Source: Bacteroidota bacterium
GTDB taxonomy: Bacteria; Bacteroidota; Bacteroidia; Chitinophagales; Chitinophagaceae
Assembly: GCA_028877045.1 (NCBI GenBank)
Contig: JAGWPQ010000216.1
Location: forward strand, 1 to 14,366
Direction: 5' to 3'
Length of the DNA: 14,366 bases
Shown: one piece after another, positions 5,833 to 13,200 of the stretch
How the letters are laid out: each line of letters begins with the position of its first letter
Position numbering within the stretch: the first letter of the stretch is position 1
Position numbers and translations under genes: made by a program
Notes under the pieces: model-generated
Told to the model about the DNA's origin: nothing
Seen by the model: only the letters and a program-made list of their open reading frames with translations
Database searches by the model: none

Positions 5833-8082
5833 ATGGTTATGAAAACTTTACAAATTATTTTATCATTCATTTTTACCACTTCACTGTTTGCAAATAAGGT
5901 TAATGCACAGGAAGACTGGCCAAAAGTTATTTCAGCAAGCGATGGCTCTGTAATTAAAATTTATCATCCGCAACCCGAATCTTTCAGCGGCGATATTTTA
6001 AGATTACGTTCGGCCATTTCTGTAACCGAACAGGGAAAATCGGATCCTGTGTTTGGAACATTCTGGTCGATCAATACTGTTGAAACCGATCGTGATAACC
6101 GCAATATCAGTATCATGTCGGTACAGGTTCCTAACTTAAAATTTGGATCAGATATGGATGACAACAGGATAACTTTTTTGCGATCTACTTTGGAAACTGA
6201 AATTCCCGATCTGCATATCGTTTTACCAATGGATGAATTAGAAAGTATGTTGCAGTCAAACATCGAAGAAAAAAAGTTATCGAAAAATTTAAACACAACG
6301 CCACCGAAAATCATAGTATCTAACAAACCATCAACGTTGGTCTTAATTAATGGTACTCCAAAATTAAAACGCAATAATGATTGGGGTGTGGATGTTGTGA
6401 TAAATTCTCCATTCACAATTATTAAAAACAATAACGGAACATTTTATTTATATGGTGGCAAACACTGGTATAGTGCACCATCGGCAACAGGGCCTTATAC
6501 TTATACAACTGATGTTCCGGCTAATTTGAATAAAGTTCAAACTGCAGTTGATAATGCAAATACTAACGATCCCGGCTTTAGCAATAACACTGAAACATCA
6601 AATAATAATGCCATTTCGGATATTATAATAAGTACAGTACCGGCAGAATTAATCCAAACAAATGGTGATGCCAAGTTGTCGCCGATAGAAGGAACAAATT
6701 TGTCGTATGTGACCAATACCGAGAACGATATTTTTATCGATCAATCATCTCAACAATATTATGTTTTGTTATCGGGCCGTTGGTATAAAGCGCCTAACTT
6801 AAACGGGCCATGGCAATACATTGCATCGAATAATTTACCTGCCGATTTTGCAAAAATTCCCGAAGGTTCACCAAAAGATAATGTGTTGGCAAGTGTTGCC
6901 GGAACACAGGCTGCAAAAGAAGCGATCATGGATGCAGAGATTCCGCAAACAGCAAAAGTAGATCGTAATAAAGCTGCTGCAAATGTTACTTATGACGGTA
7001 ATCCAAAGTTTGAAAACATACAGGGTACTGATATGCAGTACGGTGTTAATACTCAAAGCTCCGTTATCAGATATAGAAATAAATATTATGCTGTAGACAA
7101 CGGCGTATGGTTTGAATCATATAACCCAAATGGCCCATGGGTCGTTGCAACAGAAAGACCCGAAGAAGTTGATATTATTCCACCATCAAGCCCAGTGTAT
7201 AATGTGAAATATGTTTATATCTATGATGTAACACCAAATTGGGTTTATACGGGTTATACTCCGGGATATTTAAACAATTATATTTTTGGACCAACAGTTG
7301 TTTACGGAACAGGATTTGATTATTCACCTTGGTATGGCGATTATTATTATCCGGGTCCATGTACATGGGGTTTCAGAATGCATTATAATCCATGGATGGG
7401 TTGGAGCATGGGCTATGGTTATAGTTTTGGCTGGTTTAATTATGGATTTGGAATGAATTTATGGTCAGGTTGGGGCGGTGGATGGTGGGGGCCATGCGCA
7501 TATCATCCGCCATACAATTATTATGGAGGGAGTGACAGACGTTATGGATATTACGGCAACAGAGGAAGGTTTGCAATGGGAAACCCAATTCGTAATAATA
7601 TTCGCATCAATAATTATTCAACAAATATTTATACCCGACGTACGGATGTAGTTACAAGAAATAATATCATTATTAACAACAGAAGTAATTCTGTTATTAA
7701 TAATCGCAATATTATAAACCGACCTGGTAATGCAACAGCTGTGATGCCAAGAATGCAAAACGGATCTGCAACTACAGATCAAATTCGTAATCAGGGATCG
7801 ATCATAACAACCGACAGACAGGGCAATGTTTTCCAAAGAAATCCTGATGGTGTAATTCAACAGCGTCAGGGTACATCATGGCGGCCTATAAATAACAATA
7901 ATGGTTTGATACAAAATTTAAATCAGCAGCAACAACAACATGATCGCGGTCAGATGCGGTTTCAAAATTTTCAATCGCAACGATATACTCCTATGACACA
8001 ACAAATGAGCAGACCAAACTTTGGAGGATATAGGCCGGGTGGCAACAATAACGGTGGAAATCGCGGAGGCAGAAGAAATTAA
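5833..8082 (+). CDS. Large exported protein with three WY...GPW repeats and low-complexity tail
   Basis: The 749-residue product has an N-terminal signal peptide, probably cut after VNA (about residue 25), so it is exported. Residue 3 is a second Met and may be the true start (5839). After a globular N-terminal region, three units recur at roughly 105-residue intervals near residues 203, 307 and 416. Each has an aromatic strand, then GKHWY, GRWYK or GVWFE, then GPY or GPW. This repeat resembles proteins annotated loosely as carbohydrate-binding family V/XII, but I cannot confirm sugar binding. Residues about 455-580 are extremely rich in Tyr, Gly and Trp. The rest, to the end, is rich in Asn, Arg and Gln, with a QQQQQ run and a final GGNNNGGNRGG-type stretch. 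Such tails suggest a surface or matrix component. Monocistronic, ending at a strong stem-loop. Function unknown. Confidence 0.85.
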   Translation: MVMKTLQIILSFIFTTSLFANKVNAQEDWPKVISASDGSVIKIYHPQPESFSGDILRLRSAISVTEQGKSDPVFGTFWSINTVETDRDNRNISIMSVQVPNLKFGSDMDDNRITFLRSTLETEIPDLHIVLPMDELESMLQSNIEEKKLSKNLNTTPPKIIVSNKPSTLVLINGTPKLKRNNDWGVDVVINSPFTIIKNNNGTFYLYGGKHWYSAPSATGPYTYTTDVPANLNKVQTAVDNANTNDPGFSNNTETSNNNAISDIIISTVPAELIQTNGDAKLSPIEGTNLSYVTNTENDIFIDQSSQQYYVLLSGRWYKAPNLNGPWQYIASNNLPADFAKIPEGSPKDNVLASVAGTQAAKEAIMDAEIPQTAKVDRNKAAANVTYDGNPKFENIQGTDMQYGVNTQSSVIRYRNKYYAVDNGVWFESYNPNGPWVVATERPEEVDIIPPSSPVYNVKYVYIYDVTPNWVYTGYTPGYLNNYIFGPTVVYGTGFDYSPWYGDYYYPGPCTWGFRMHYNPWMGWSMGYGYSFGWFNYGFGMNLWSGWGGGWWGPCAYHPPYNYYGGSDRRYGYYGNRGRFAMGNPIRNNIRINNYSTNIYTRRTDVVTRNNIIINNRSNSVINNRNIINRPGNATAVMPRMQNGSATTDQIRNQGSIITTDRQGNVFQRNPDGVIQQRQGTSWRPINNNNGLIQNLNQQQQQHDRGQMRFQNFQSQRYTPMTQQMSRPNFGGYRPGGNNNGGNRGGRRN

Positions 8083-8099
8083 TTTTTGATCATTCCAAT

Positions 8100-8139
8100 A
8101 AAACAAATGCCCGTTAATTTTTTAACGGGCATTTGTTTT
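8100..8139. terminator. Bidirectional intrinsic terminator (18-bp perfect stem)
   Basis: Bases 8100-8117 pair perfectly with 8122-8139 around a TTTT loop, with the core TGCCCGTTAA / TTAACGGGCA. The right arm runs into a T-tract, and the left arm is A-rich, so the structure can end transcripts from both the exported-protein gene and the convergent gene at 8155. Confidence 0.88.
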
Positions 8140-8154
8140 TAGGGTGAAGTAAAA

Positions 8155-8736
8155 TTATTGTTTTATTTCATAAGTTCTGACTGCCTTGAATTTAAATATC
8201 CCTTCTTCCGAAACCATTTTATATTGAACCACCCGTTTACCGCCTGTTGGTTTATCTGCGGCATCATCGGGTTTAAATATCGGGAAGGTTCTGAATATGG
8301 TTCCTTCCATTAACGAAAATTGATCCTGGCCTTTGTAGCCATCTCTCAGTTTTGCATCATCGAGAATATCGGGAAAATAAATAGGGGCATACGATTTATT
8401 TTCAACCGATGCAATAGCATAAATATTTATATGCTCCATTGGGTTTTCGTCGCCACCGGTCGAAAAAATTATCAGATCGGGAAATCCATCGTTATTAAAA
8501 TCATCAATTTGTACGGTCTTTATTCTGCCTTTAATATAAAATTCCATTTCCCTTGCATCACTTTCGAAACCAATTGGTTTAAGTGAAGCAAGGTTTTTAT
8601 CGGCGCTTTTATTATTGCAGATGATTTTATATCCTGCTTTACCAACTTTCACAGTGGTATCTATTTTTCTGAACTGGCTTTGTACATTATTAAAGCTGAT
8701 TATTGCAATCAGCAGCACAAGTATTTTATAATTCAT
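8155..8736 (-). CDS. Secreted protein with a single FG-GAP/VCBS-like calcium loop
   Basis: The 193-residue product begins with a signal peptide (hydrophobic VLLIAII core, likely cleavage after VQS near residue 20). A single acidic loop, DFNNDGFPD (D79, N81, D83, D87), matches the Dx[ND]xDGxxD calcium-binding pattern found in FG-GAP/VCBS repeats. It is followed by a LIIFSTGG strand, as in those repeats. Families built from this motif usually carry several copies, so one copy is unusual. The rest, including a C-terminal KRVVQYKMVSEEGIF strand region, is not recognised. It converges with the WY-repeat protein gene across a shared terminator and has a 187-bp gap behind it. Probably periplasmic or surface-exposed; role unknown. 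Confidence 0.75.
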   Translation of the reverse strand: MNYKILVLLIAIISFNNVQSQFRKIDTTVKVGKAGYKIICNNKSADKNLASLKPIGFESDAREMEFYIKGRIKTVQIDDFNNDGFPDLIIFSTGGDENPMEHINIYAIASVENKSYAPIYFPDILDDAKLRDGYKGQDQFSLMEGTIFRTFPIFKPDDAADKPTGGKRVVQYKMVSEEGIFKFKAVRTYEIKQ

Positions 8737-8843
8737 TTTTAGAAAGTATGATGAAGGTTTGAAATTACAGATTTATCTCTTCTGCAAATGAATGTATTTT
8801 TTTTGACAATGATTTCAATTGCTAAATAGTATTCTTAAAGTAG

Positions 8844-8854
8844 AAGAGTGCGAC
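8844..8854 (-). repeat. Recurrent intergenic motif GTCGCACTCTT (copy 2)
   Basis: On the minus strand this 11-mer is identical to the core of the copy at 10433-10443. It sits in the 187-bp gap between divergent genes (secreted protein and permease), where I saw no clear promoter matching TAnnTTTG exactly. Confidence 0.35.
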
Positions 8855-8923
8855 CAAAGTTTAGTATTGTTTGTCGTCTGCTAACAAATAAAATATATCT
8901 TTAAAAACAAGAAACATTTTTTC

Positions 8924-10336
8924 ATGGCCGCATTCAAACGCACACTTTCTTTAGCTACAACCATTGCCATTGTGGTTGGTGGCGTAATTGGATCGGGCAT
9001 TTTTATGAAGCCTGCATTGATGGCTTCGCAACTGGGATCGCCATTATTACTATTGAGTGTTTGGGTAGTTGCCGGATTCGTTACTTTATTTGGTGCATTA
9101 AGCAACGCAGAAGTGGCGGCTATGTTTCCCGAAACAGGCGGACAGTATGTTTTCTTTAAAAAAATGTACGGCGACGGATTTGCATTTTTATACGGATGGG
9201 CCGCATTCGCCGTTTTTAATACCGGCGGTAACGCATCCATTGCTTATGTATGCTCGCAATACACCAATTATTTTATTACCTTACCAAGATTCTCTTTTGC
9301 CACAGAACACGCATGGTTACTGCATATTCCGGGCGTGGGCAATATTTTTCCGTTAGAAAATTTTGGAGTGAAATCACTTACCATTTTTATTATTCTGATA
9401 TTAAGCGGCATTAATTATTACAGTGTTCAATACGGCGGAACTTTGCAACGCATACTTACTTTACTAAAAGCAGTTGCAATTATTTTACTCATCGGCGGTA
9501 TTTTATTTTCAGGAAAAGGTTCATCGCACAACATCATCACATCAATGCCCAGCATGCCGCATGGTATGGCATTGATCAGCGCATACATGGCAGCCATTGC
9601 CGGTGCATTTTGGGCTTACGATGGCTGGAACAATATCACATTCGTGGCAGGCGAAGTAAAAAATCCGCAAAAAAATATTCCAACGAGTTTGTTTTTCGGA
9701 TTATTTTTTTGCATCATCGTTTATGCATTAATTAATCTGGCGTATGTATATGTGTTGCCGATCGCACAATTAGCAACATCCTCTTTTGTCGCTTCGGATG
9801 CAGCAACAGTAACATGGGGAATGATCGGCGGCAGCATCATTGCATTGATGGTCATCCTCTCAACATTGGGAACAACAAATGCAAATGTGTTGGCAACAGC
9901 ACGTGTAACTTATTCGATGGGCGAAGACAATAAATGGTTTGCATGGGCCGGGAAAAAACAAAACAAATACGATACACCCGGCAACGCATTATTGCTGAAT
10001 GCCGCGTGGGCCGTGCTTTTGATACTAAGTGGTTCGTTTGATATGCTTACCGACATGCTCATTTTTGTAAGCTGGTTTTTTTACGGCATGAGCGCATTGG
10101 GCGTTTTTATTCTGCGCAAAAAAATGAAAGATGTTGCACGTGTTTATAAAGTTTGGGGTTACCCCATCGTGCCGTTATTATTTGTAAGTTTTGTTTTATT
10201 TTTTTTATGTTCAACATTATATACTGACATCAATAATTACAGAAACGGCACAACACCAATCATAAATTCTTTACTCGGAATTTTAATCACCTGCATCGGC
10301 ATACCTATTTATTATTTTTCGAAAAAGAAAAAATAA
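8924..10336 (+). CDS. APC-superfamily amino acid permease
   Basis: The 470-residue product is an integral inner-membrane transporter with about 12 hydrophobic segments. The first helix carries the substrate-binding GSGIF motif (residues 23-27), typical of the APC superfamily. The segment GAFWAYDGWNNITFVAGEVKNPQ near the middle is diagnostic for the LAT/SteT-like branch, whose members exchange or import neutral amino acids. The exact substrate cannot be read. Length is normal for the family. The start at 8924 (MAAFKRTLSL) directly precedes helix 1 and agrees with relatives. It appears to be monocistronic: the next gene in the same direction is 180 bases away behind hairpin repeats. Confidence 0.93.
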   Translation: MAAFKRTLSLATTIAIVVGGVIGSGIFMKPALMASQLGSPLLLLSVWVVAGFVTLFGALSNAEVAAMFPETGGQYVFFKKMYGDGFAFLYGWAAFAVFNTGGNASIAYVCSQYTNYFITLPRFSFATEHAWLLHIPGVGNIFPLENFGVKSLTIFIILILSGINYYSVQYGGTLQRILTLLKAVAIILLIGGILFSGKGSSHNIITSMPSMPHGMALISAYMAAIAGAFWAYDGWNNITFVAGEVKNPQKNIPTSLFFGLFFCIIVYALINLAYVYVLPIAQLATSSFVASDAATVTWGMIGGSIIALMVILSTLGTTNANVLATARVTYSMGEDNKWFAWAGKKQNKYDTPGNALLLNAAWAVLLILSGSFDMLTDMLIFVSWFFYGMSALGVFILRKKMKDVARVYKVWGYPIVPLLFVSFVLFFLCSTLYTDINNYRNGTTPIINSLLGILITCIGIPIYYFSKKKK

Positions 10337-10387
10337 TTATTGAACCAGCGCAAGTGTTTCATGGCAGAAACAGATAGCATCCATTTC

Positions 10388-10420
10388 TCTTCTCCTTTAG
10401 GAGAAGATGCCTGAAAGGCA
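10388..10420. repeat. Double-hairpin intergenic repeat
   Basis: TCTTCTCC (10388-10395) pairs with GGAGAAGA (10400-10407) around TTTA, followed at once by TGCCT/AGGCA (10408-10412 with 10416-10420) around GAA. It lies after the permease gene and has no T-tract, so it looks like a dispersed palindromic unit rather than a terminator. I recall similar units in Bacteroidota genomes; copies must be confirmed by search. Confidence 0.55.
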
Positions 10421-10421
10421 G

Positions 10422-10476
10422 ATGAGGCTTGCGTCGCACTCTTGTACTTTCTGTTCAATGTGCAGCAAGTCCTCAT
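10422..10476. repeat. Inverted repeat enclosing GTCGCACTCTT motif (copy 3)
   Basis: ATGAGGCTTGC (10422-10432) and GCAAGTCCTCAT (10465-10476) are inverted copies with one extra base. Between them lies the third copy of the recurrent motif, TTGCGTCGCACTCTT at 10429-10443. The element directly follows the double hairpin and ends 40 bases before the mmuM start. Confidence 0.5.
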
Positions 10477-10516
10477 TAAAAAAATTCTGCATTAATTTGC
10501 AATCAGAAATAATACA

Positions 10517-11446
10517 ATGAAAAATTTATTCGAATCAATTATAGAAGAAAAAGGGATTGTTGTTCTTGATGGTGCTATGGCAACCGAATTAGAATCCCGT
10601 GGTGCCGATTTGAATCACACATTGTGGTCGGCTAAATTATTAAAAGAGGATCCGCAATTAATTCAACAGGTTCATTACGATTATTTATTGGCCGGCGCCG
10701 ATATAATTACAACTGCAAGTTATCAGGCAAGCTTTGATGGATTTGCAAAGCATGGTTACACAAAACAACAAGCCCTAGAACTCATGCAATTAAGTGTGGC
10801 ATTGGCTTTCGGGGCAAGAGAAGATGCAATGAAAATATCGCCGCAAAAAATGAAACCATTGGTCGCTGCATCTGTTGGTCCTTACGGCGCATCGTTGGCA
10901 GATGGTTCGGAATATCGTGGTAATTATGGAATTAGTGTTGAAGAGTTAAAATCGTTTCATCGCGAAAGATTAAAAATATTAATTGAAACCGGTGCCGATA
11001 TTATTGCCTGCGAAACTATCCCGTGCATTGATGAAGCCATCGCACTGAAAGAATTATTATCAGAATTTCCAAATGTTCAGGCATGGATAAGTTTCAGTTG
11101 TAAAGATGAAACACATATCAGCAGTGGCGAAAAATTTGAAGATGCTGTTCAATCAATCCATCAATCAAAACAAATTATCGCTGTTGGTGTTAATTGTACG
11201 GCACCGCAATACATCGAATCGCTGATCAAAATTGCAGCAGCAACGACCGATAAATTAATTTTAGTGTATCCGAATAAAGGAGAATCATGGGATGCAAAAA
11301 ATAAATGCTGGTTGCCAACATCGCAACAGCATCAGCATTTTATTGATGATGCAAAAACATGGTATGCAGCAGGTGCAAAAATTATTGGCGGTTGTTGCAG
11401 AACAACACCGGCTGATATTAAACAGCTGCAAGGTTTATTAAAATAA
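10517..11446 (+). CDS. mmuM: Homocysteine S-methyltransferase (MmuM-like)
   Basis: The 309-residue product matches the cobalamin-independent homocysteine S-methyltransferases that use S-methylmethionine or S-adenosylmethionine as methyl donor to make methionine. It shows the opening VVLDGAMATELESRG, the TTASYQA strand, and the three zinc-binding cysteines expected for the fold: C227 in GVNCTAP, and C293 and C294 in GGCCRTTP. Length equals that of E. coli MmuM (about 310). It lacks the cobalamin and folate domains of MetH, so it is a stand-alone enzyme. Cytoplasmic. No SAM riboswitch is apparent in the 180-bp upstream gap, which is filled mainly by hairpin repeats. It ends at a stem-loop shared with the convergent OsmC gene. 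The preceding amino acid permease might supply its substrate, but nothing ties them beyond adjacency. Confidence 0.94.
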   Translation: MKNLFESIIEEKGIVVLDGAMATELESRGADLNHTLWSAKLLKEDPQLIQQVHYDYLLAGADIITTASYQASFDGFAKHGYTKQQALELMQLSVALAFGAREDAMKISPQKMKPLVAASVGPYGASLADGSEYRGNYGISVEELKSFHRERLKILIETGADIIACETIPCIDEAIALKELLSEFPNVQAWISFSCKDETHISSGEKFEDAVQSIHQSKQIIAVGVNCTAPQYIESLIKIAAATTDKLILVYPNKGESWDAKNKCWLPTSQQHQHFIDDAKTWYAAGAKIIGGCCRTTPADIKQLQGLLK

Positions 11447-11476
11447 AAATGCCGAAACAATTGTTTCAGCATTTTT
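11445..11476. terminator. Bidirectional intrinsic terminator between mmuM and OsmC gene
   Basis: AAAAATGC pairs with GCATTTTT flanking a GAAACAA/TTGTTTC core, with one C/A mismatch (11453/11468). The left side is an A-tract and the right side a T-tract, so it works in both directions. It overlaps the final two bases of the mmuM stop codon. Confidence 0.8.
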
Positions 11477-11495
11477 AATAAACTAAATAAACTTA

Positions 11496-11906
11496 TTACA
11501 ACAGCTTAGCTTCTGAAGTAATTGTTGTTTTTAAAGATTTTGAGATCGGACAATTCACCTCGGCATCTTTAACTGCGGCATCAAATTGTTCTTTGCTGAT
11601 GCCCGGTACTTTTCCTTCCACAATTAAATGCGACAAAGTAATCACACCATCACCCAAAGTAATTTCGCATTTAGTTTTTAATGTTTCGGGCGTAAATCCC
11701 ATGCCGCCTAAAATAAAACTCAATTTCATTGTAAAACATCCTGCATGTGCTGCTGCGATTAATTCTTCGGGATTGGTGCCAACGCCCTGTTCAAAACGTG
11801 AGAGGTAAGAATATTGTGTTGCATCCAATGTTGTGCTTTGTGTAGTAAGGTGCCCGGTACCTTCTTTTCCTGAGCCATGCCATACGGCTGTTGCATTGCG
11901 TATCAT
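11496..11906 (-). CDS. OsmC-family peroxiredoxin
   Basis: The 136-residue product is a complete OsmC-type thiol peroxidase. The two redox cysteines are C57 in AAHAGCFTM and C119 in VNCPISK. R37 in the LSRFEQG segment and the GTNPEEL glutamates fit the residues that orient the catalytic cysteine. Such enzymes reduce organic hydroperoxides in the cytoplasm and in some bacteria respond to osmotic or oxidative stress. The length is close to E. coli OsmC (143). It is transcribed alone, converging with mmuM and diverging from pnuC across a gap of 101 bases. The distinction between OsmC and Ohr subgroups leans to OsmC from the GTNPEEL and NCPISK strings. Confidence 0.93.
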   Translation of the reverse strand: MIRNATAVWHGSGKEGTGHLTTQSTTLDATQYSYLSRFEQGVGTNPEELIAAAHAGCFTMKLSFILGGMGFTPETLKTKCEITLGDGVITLSHLIVEGKVPGISKEQFDAAVKDAEVNCPISKSLKTTITSEAKLL

Positions 11907-12007
11907 AAAATTTATTTTAGAGTTTATAAATAATTATATGCAAGGTACAGCATCAAAATAAATACAGGATATTTTATGATGAAAGCTTGTATTATCTTCA
12001 CGGCTTT

Positions 12008-12643
12008 ATGAGCATACAGGAAATCTATTATCAGTTTATCGACGGCATGAAGGAAACTTCGTGGTTAGAATATATTGGCGTGTTTTGCGGCATCGGCAGT
12101 GTTTGGTTCAGTAAAAAAGAAAATATCCTGGTGTATCCGGTGGGATTGGTGAATACCATTTTATACATCTACATCAGCATCAAAGGAAAATTATTCGGCG
12201 AAGCCAGTGTAAATTTTTATTACACAGTGATGAGTATTTACGGCTGGATATTATGGTCGAAAAAAGATACCGTAAAACACGAAATCGTTTTGCATATTAC
12301 TTACAGCAGCAAAAAAGAATGGACACAACAATTATTGTTCTTTGGTGTTTTTTATGTTGCAATCTATTTTTCGCTGACATGGTTGAAAAATACATTTGCA
12401 CCGGGTGCCATTCCCTGGGCCGATGCATTTGCAAGCGCTACGGCATATACAGGCATGTGGCTGATGGCTAAGAAAAAAATAGAAAGCTGGGTTTGGTGGA
12501 TCGCTACCAACTGTGCATCTATTCCTTTGTATTTTATAAAAGGATATGTTTTTACCAGCGTCCAGTTTCTTGTGTTATTGATTTTAGCTATTGCCGGATT
12601 AATGGAATGGATCGATAAAAGAAAACAATTAATTAAAGCATAA
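12008..12643 (+). CDS. pnuC: Nicotinamide riboside transporter PnuC
   Basis: The 211-residue product is an integral membrane protein of the PnuC family, which moves nicotinamide riboside across the inner membrane by facilitated diffusion. Visible landmarks are the early LEYIGVFCGIGSVWF helix, the central YYTVMSIYGWILW segment with aromatic residues typical of the substrate channel, and the late WVWWIATNCASIPLYFIKG stretch. ATG at 12008 is preferred over an in-frame TTG at 11987, which would add only seven residues (MYYLHGF). It is first in a rightward three-gene unit with Tag and a NadR-like kinase, two bases before the next start. Transport coupled to phosphorylation by the kinase traps the riboside as NMN, so these two genes act together in NAD salvage. 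Confidence 0.93.
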   Translation: MSIQEIYYQFIDGMKETSWLEYIGVFCGIGSVWFSKKENILVYPVGLVNTILYIYISIKGKLFGEASVNFYYTVMSIYGWILWSKKDTVKHEIVLHITYSSKKEWTQQLLFFGVFYVAIYFSLTWLKNTFAPGAIPWADAFASATAYTGMWLMAKKKIESWVWWIATNCASIPLYFIKGYVFTSVQFLVLLILAIAGLMEWIDKRKQLIKA

Positions 12644-12645
12644 AT

Positions 12646-13200
12646 ATGTCATCATACTGCGAGGCAATTTTTACTATGAAAGAAGATGAACGCAATGTTC
12701 ATAAAATCTATCACGACACCCAATATGGTTTCCCGATTGAAGAGGATGATGAATTGTTTTGCAGATTGATTCTGGAAATCAATCAGGCAGGATTAAGCTG
12801 GACAACCATTTTAAAGAAGCAGGAATTTTTTAGAAAAGCCTATCACAATTTTAGTATCAAAAAAGTTGCATCGTATCAGCAAAAAGATTTCGACAGATTG
12901 ATGAATGATGCAGGCATCATCCGCAATCGTTTAAAAATAAATGCTGCAATAGAAAATGCAAAAACGATCCTGCAATTACAAAAACAATTTGGTTCGTTTA
13001 AAAAATGGCTCGATCATCATCATCCAAAAACAAAAGATGCGTGGACCAAATTATTCAAATCAACTTTTCGTTTTACCGGCGGAGAAATTGTAAACGAATT
13101 TTTAATGAGTACGGGATATTTGCCCGGCGCACACCACGAAAATTGCCCGGTGTATAAAAAATTAATCAAAGCAAAGCCCGCATGGAAAAACAAATCATAA
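12646..13200 (+). CDS. tag: DNA-3-methyladenine glycosylase I
   Basis: The 184-residue product matches Tag, which excises 3-methyladenine from alkylated DNA. The zinc-snap residues are present: C5 and H23 (in YHDTQYG) at the N-terminus, H163 and C167 (in HHENCPVY) at the C-terminus, at the same four-residue spacing as E. coli H175/C179. The active-site segment LEINQAGLSWTTILKKQE includes E44, equivalent to E38 of E. coli Tag, and length is normal (E. coli 187). It starts two bases after the pnuC stop and its end overlaps the kinase start by 19 bases, so it is embedded in an NAD salvage operon. A functional link between the two is not evident from sequence. Confidence 0.94.
   Translation: MSSYCEAIFTMKEDERNVHKIYHDTQYGFPIEEDDELFCRLILEINQAGLSWTTILKKQEFFRKAYHNFSIKKVASYQQKDFDRLMNDAGIIRNRLKINAAIENAKTILQLQKQFGSFKKWLDHHHPKTKDAWTKLFKSTFRFTGGEIVNEFLMSTGYLPGAHHENCPVYKKLIKAKPAWKNKS

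Noticed and set aside
10337..10516. SAM riboswitch or cobalamin riboswitch ahead of mmuM
   Set aside because: The gap is largely filled by short palindromes, and no recognisable riboswitch core was seen.
11907..11986. TATAAT-like box on the minus strand ahead of the OsmC gene
   Set aside because: Bacteroidota primary sigma factors use TAnnTTTG rather than TATAAT, and AT-rich DNA gives such matches often by chance.
11987..12007. TTG start for pnuC
   Set aside because: TTG is a weak start and adds only seven residues; the ATG at 12008 is in frame and agrees with family length.
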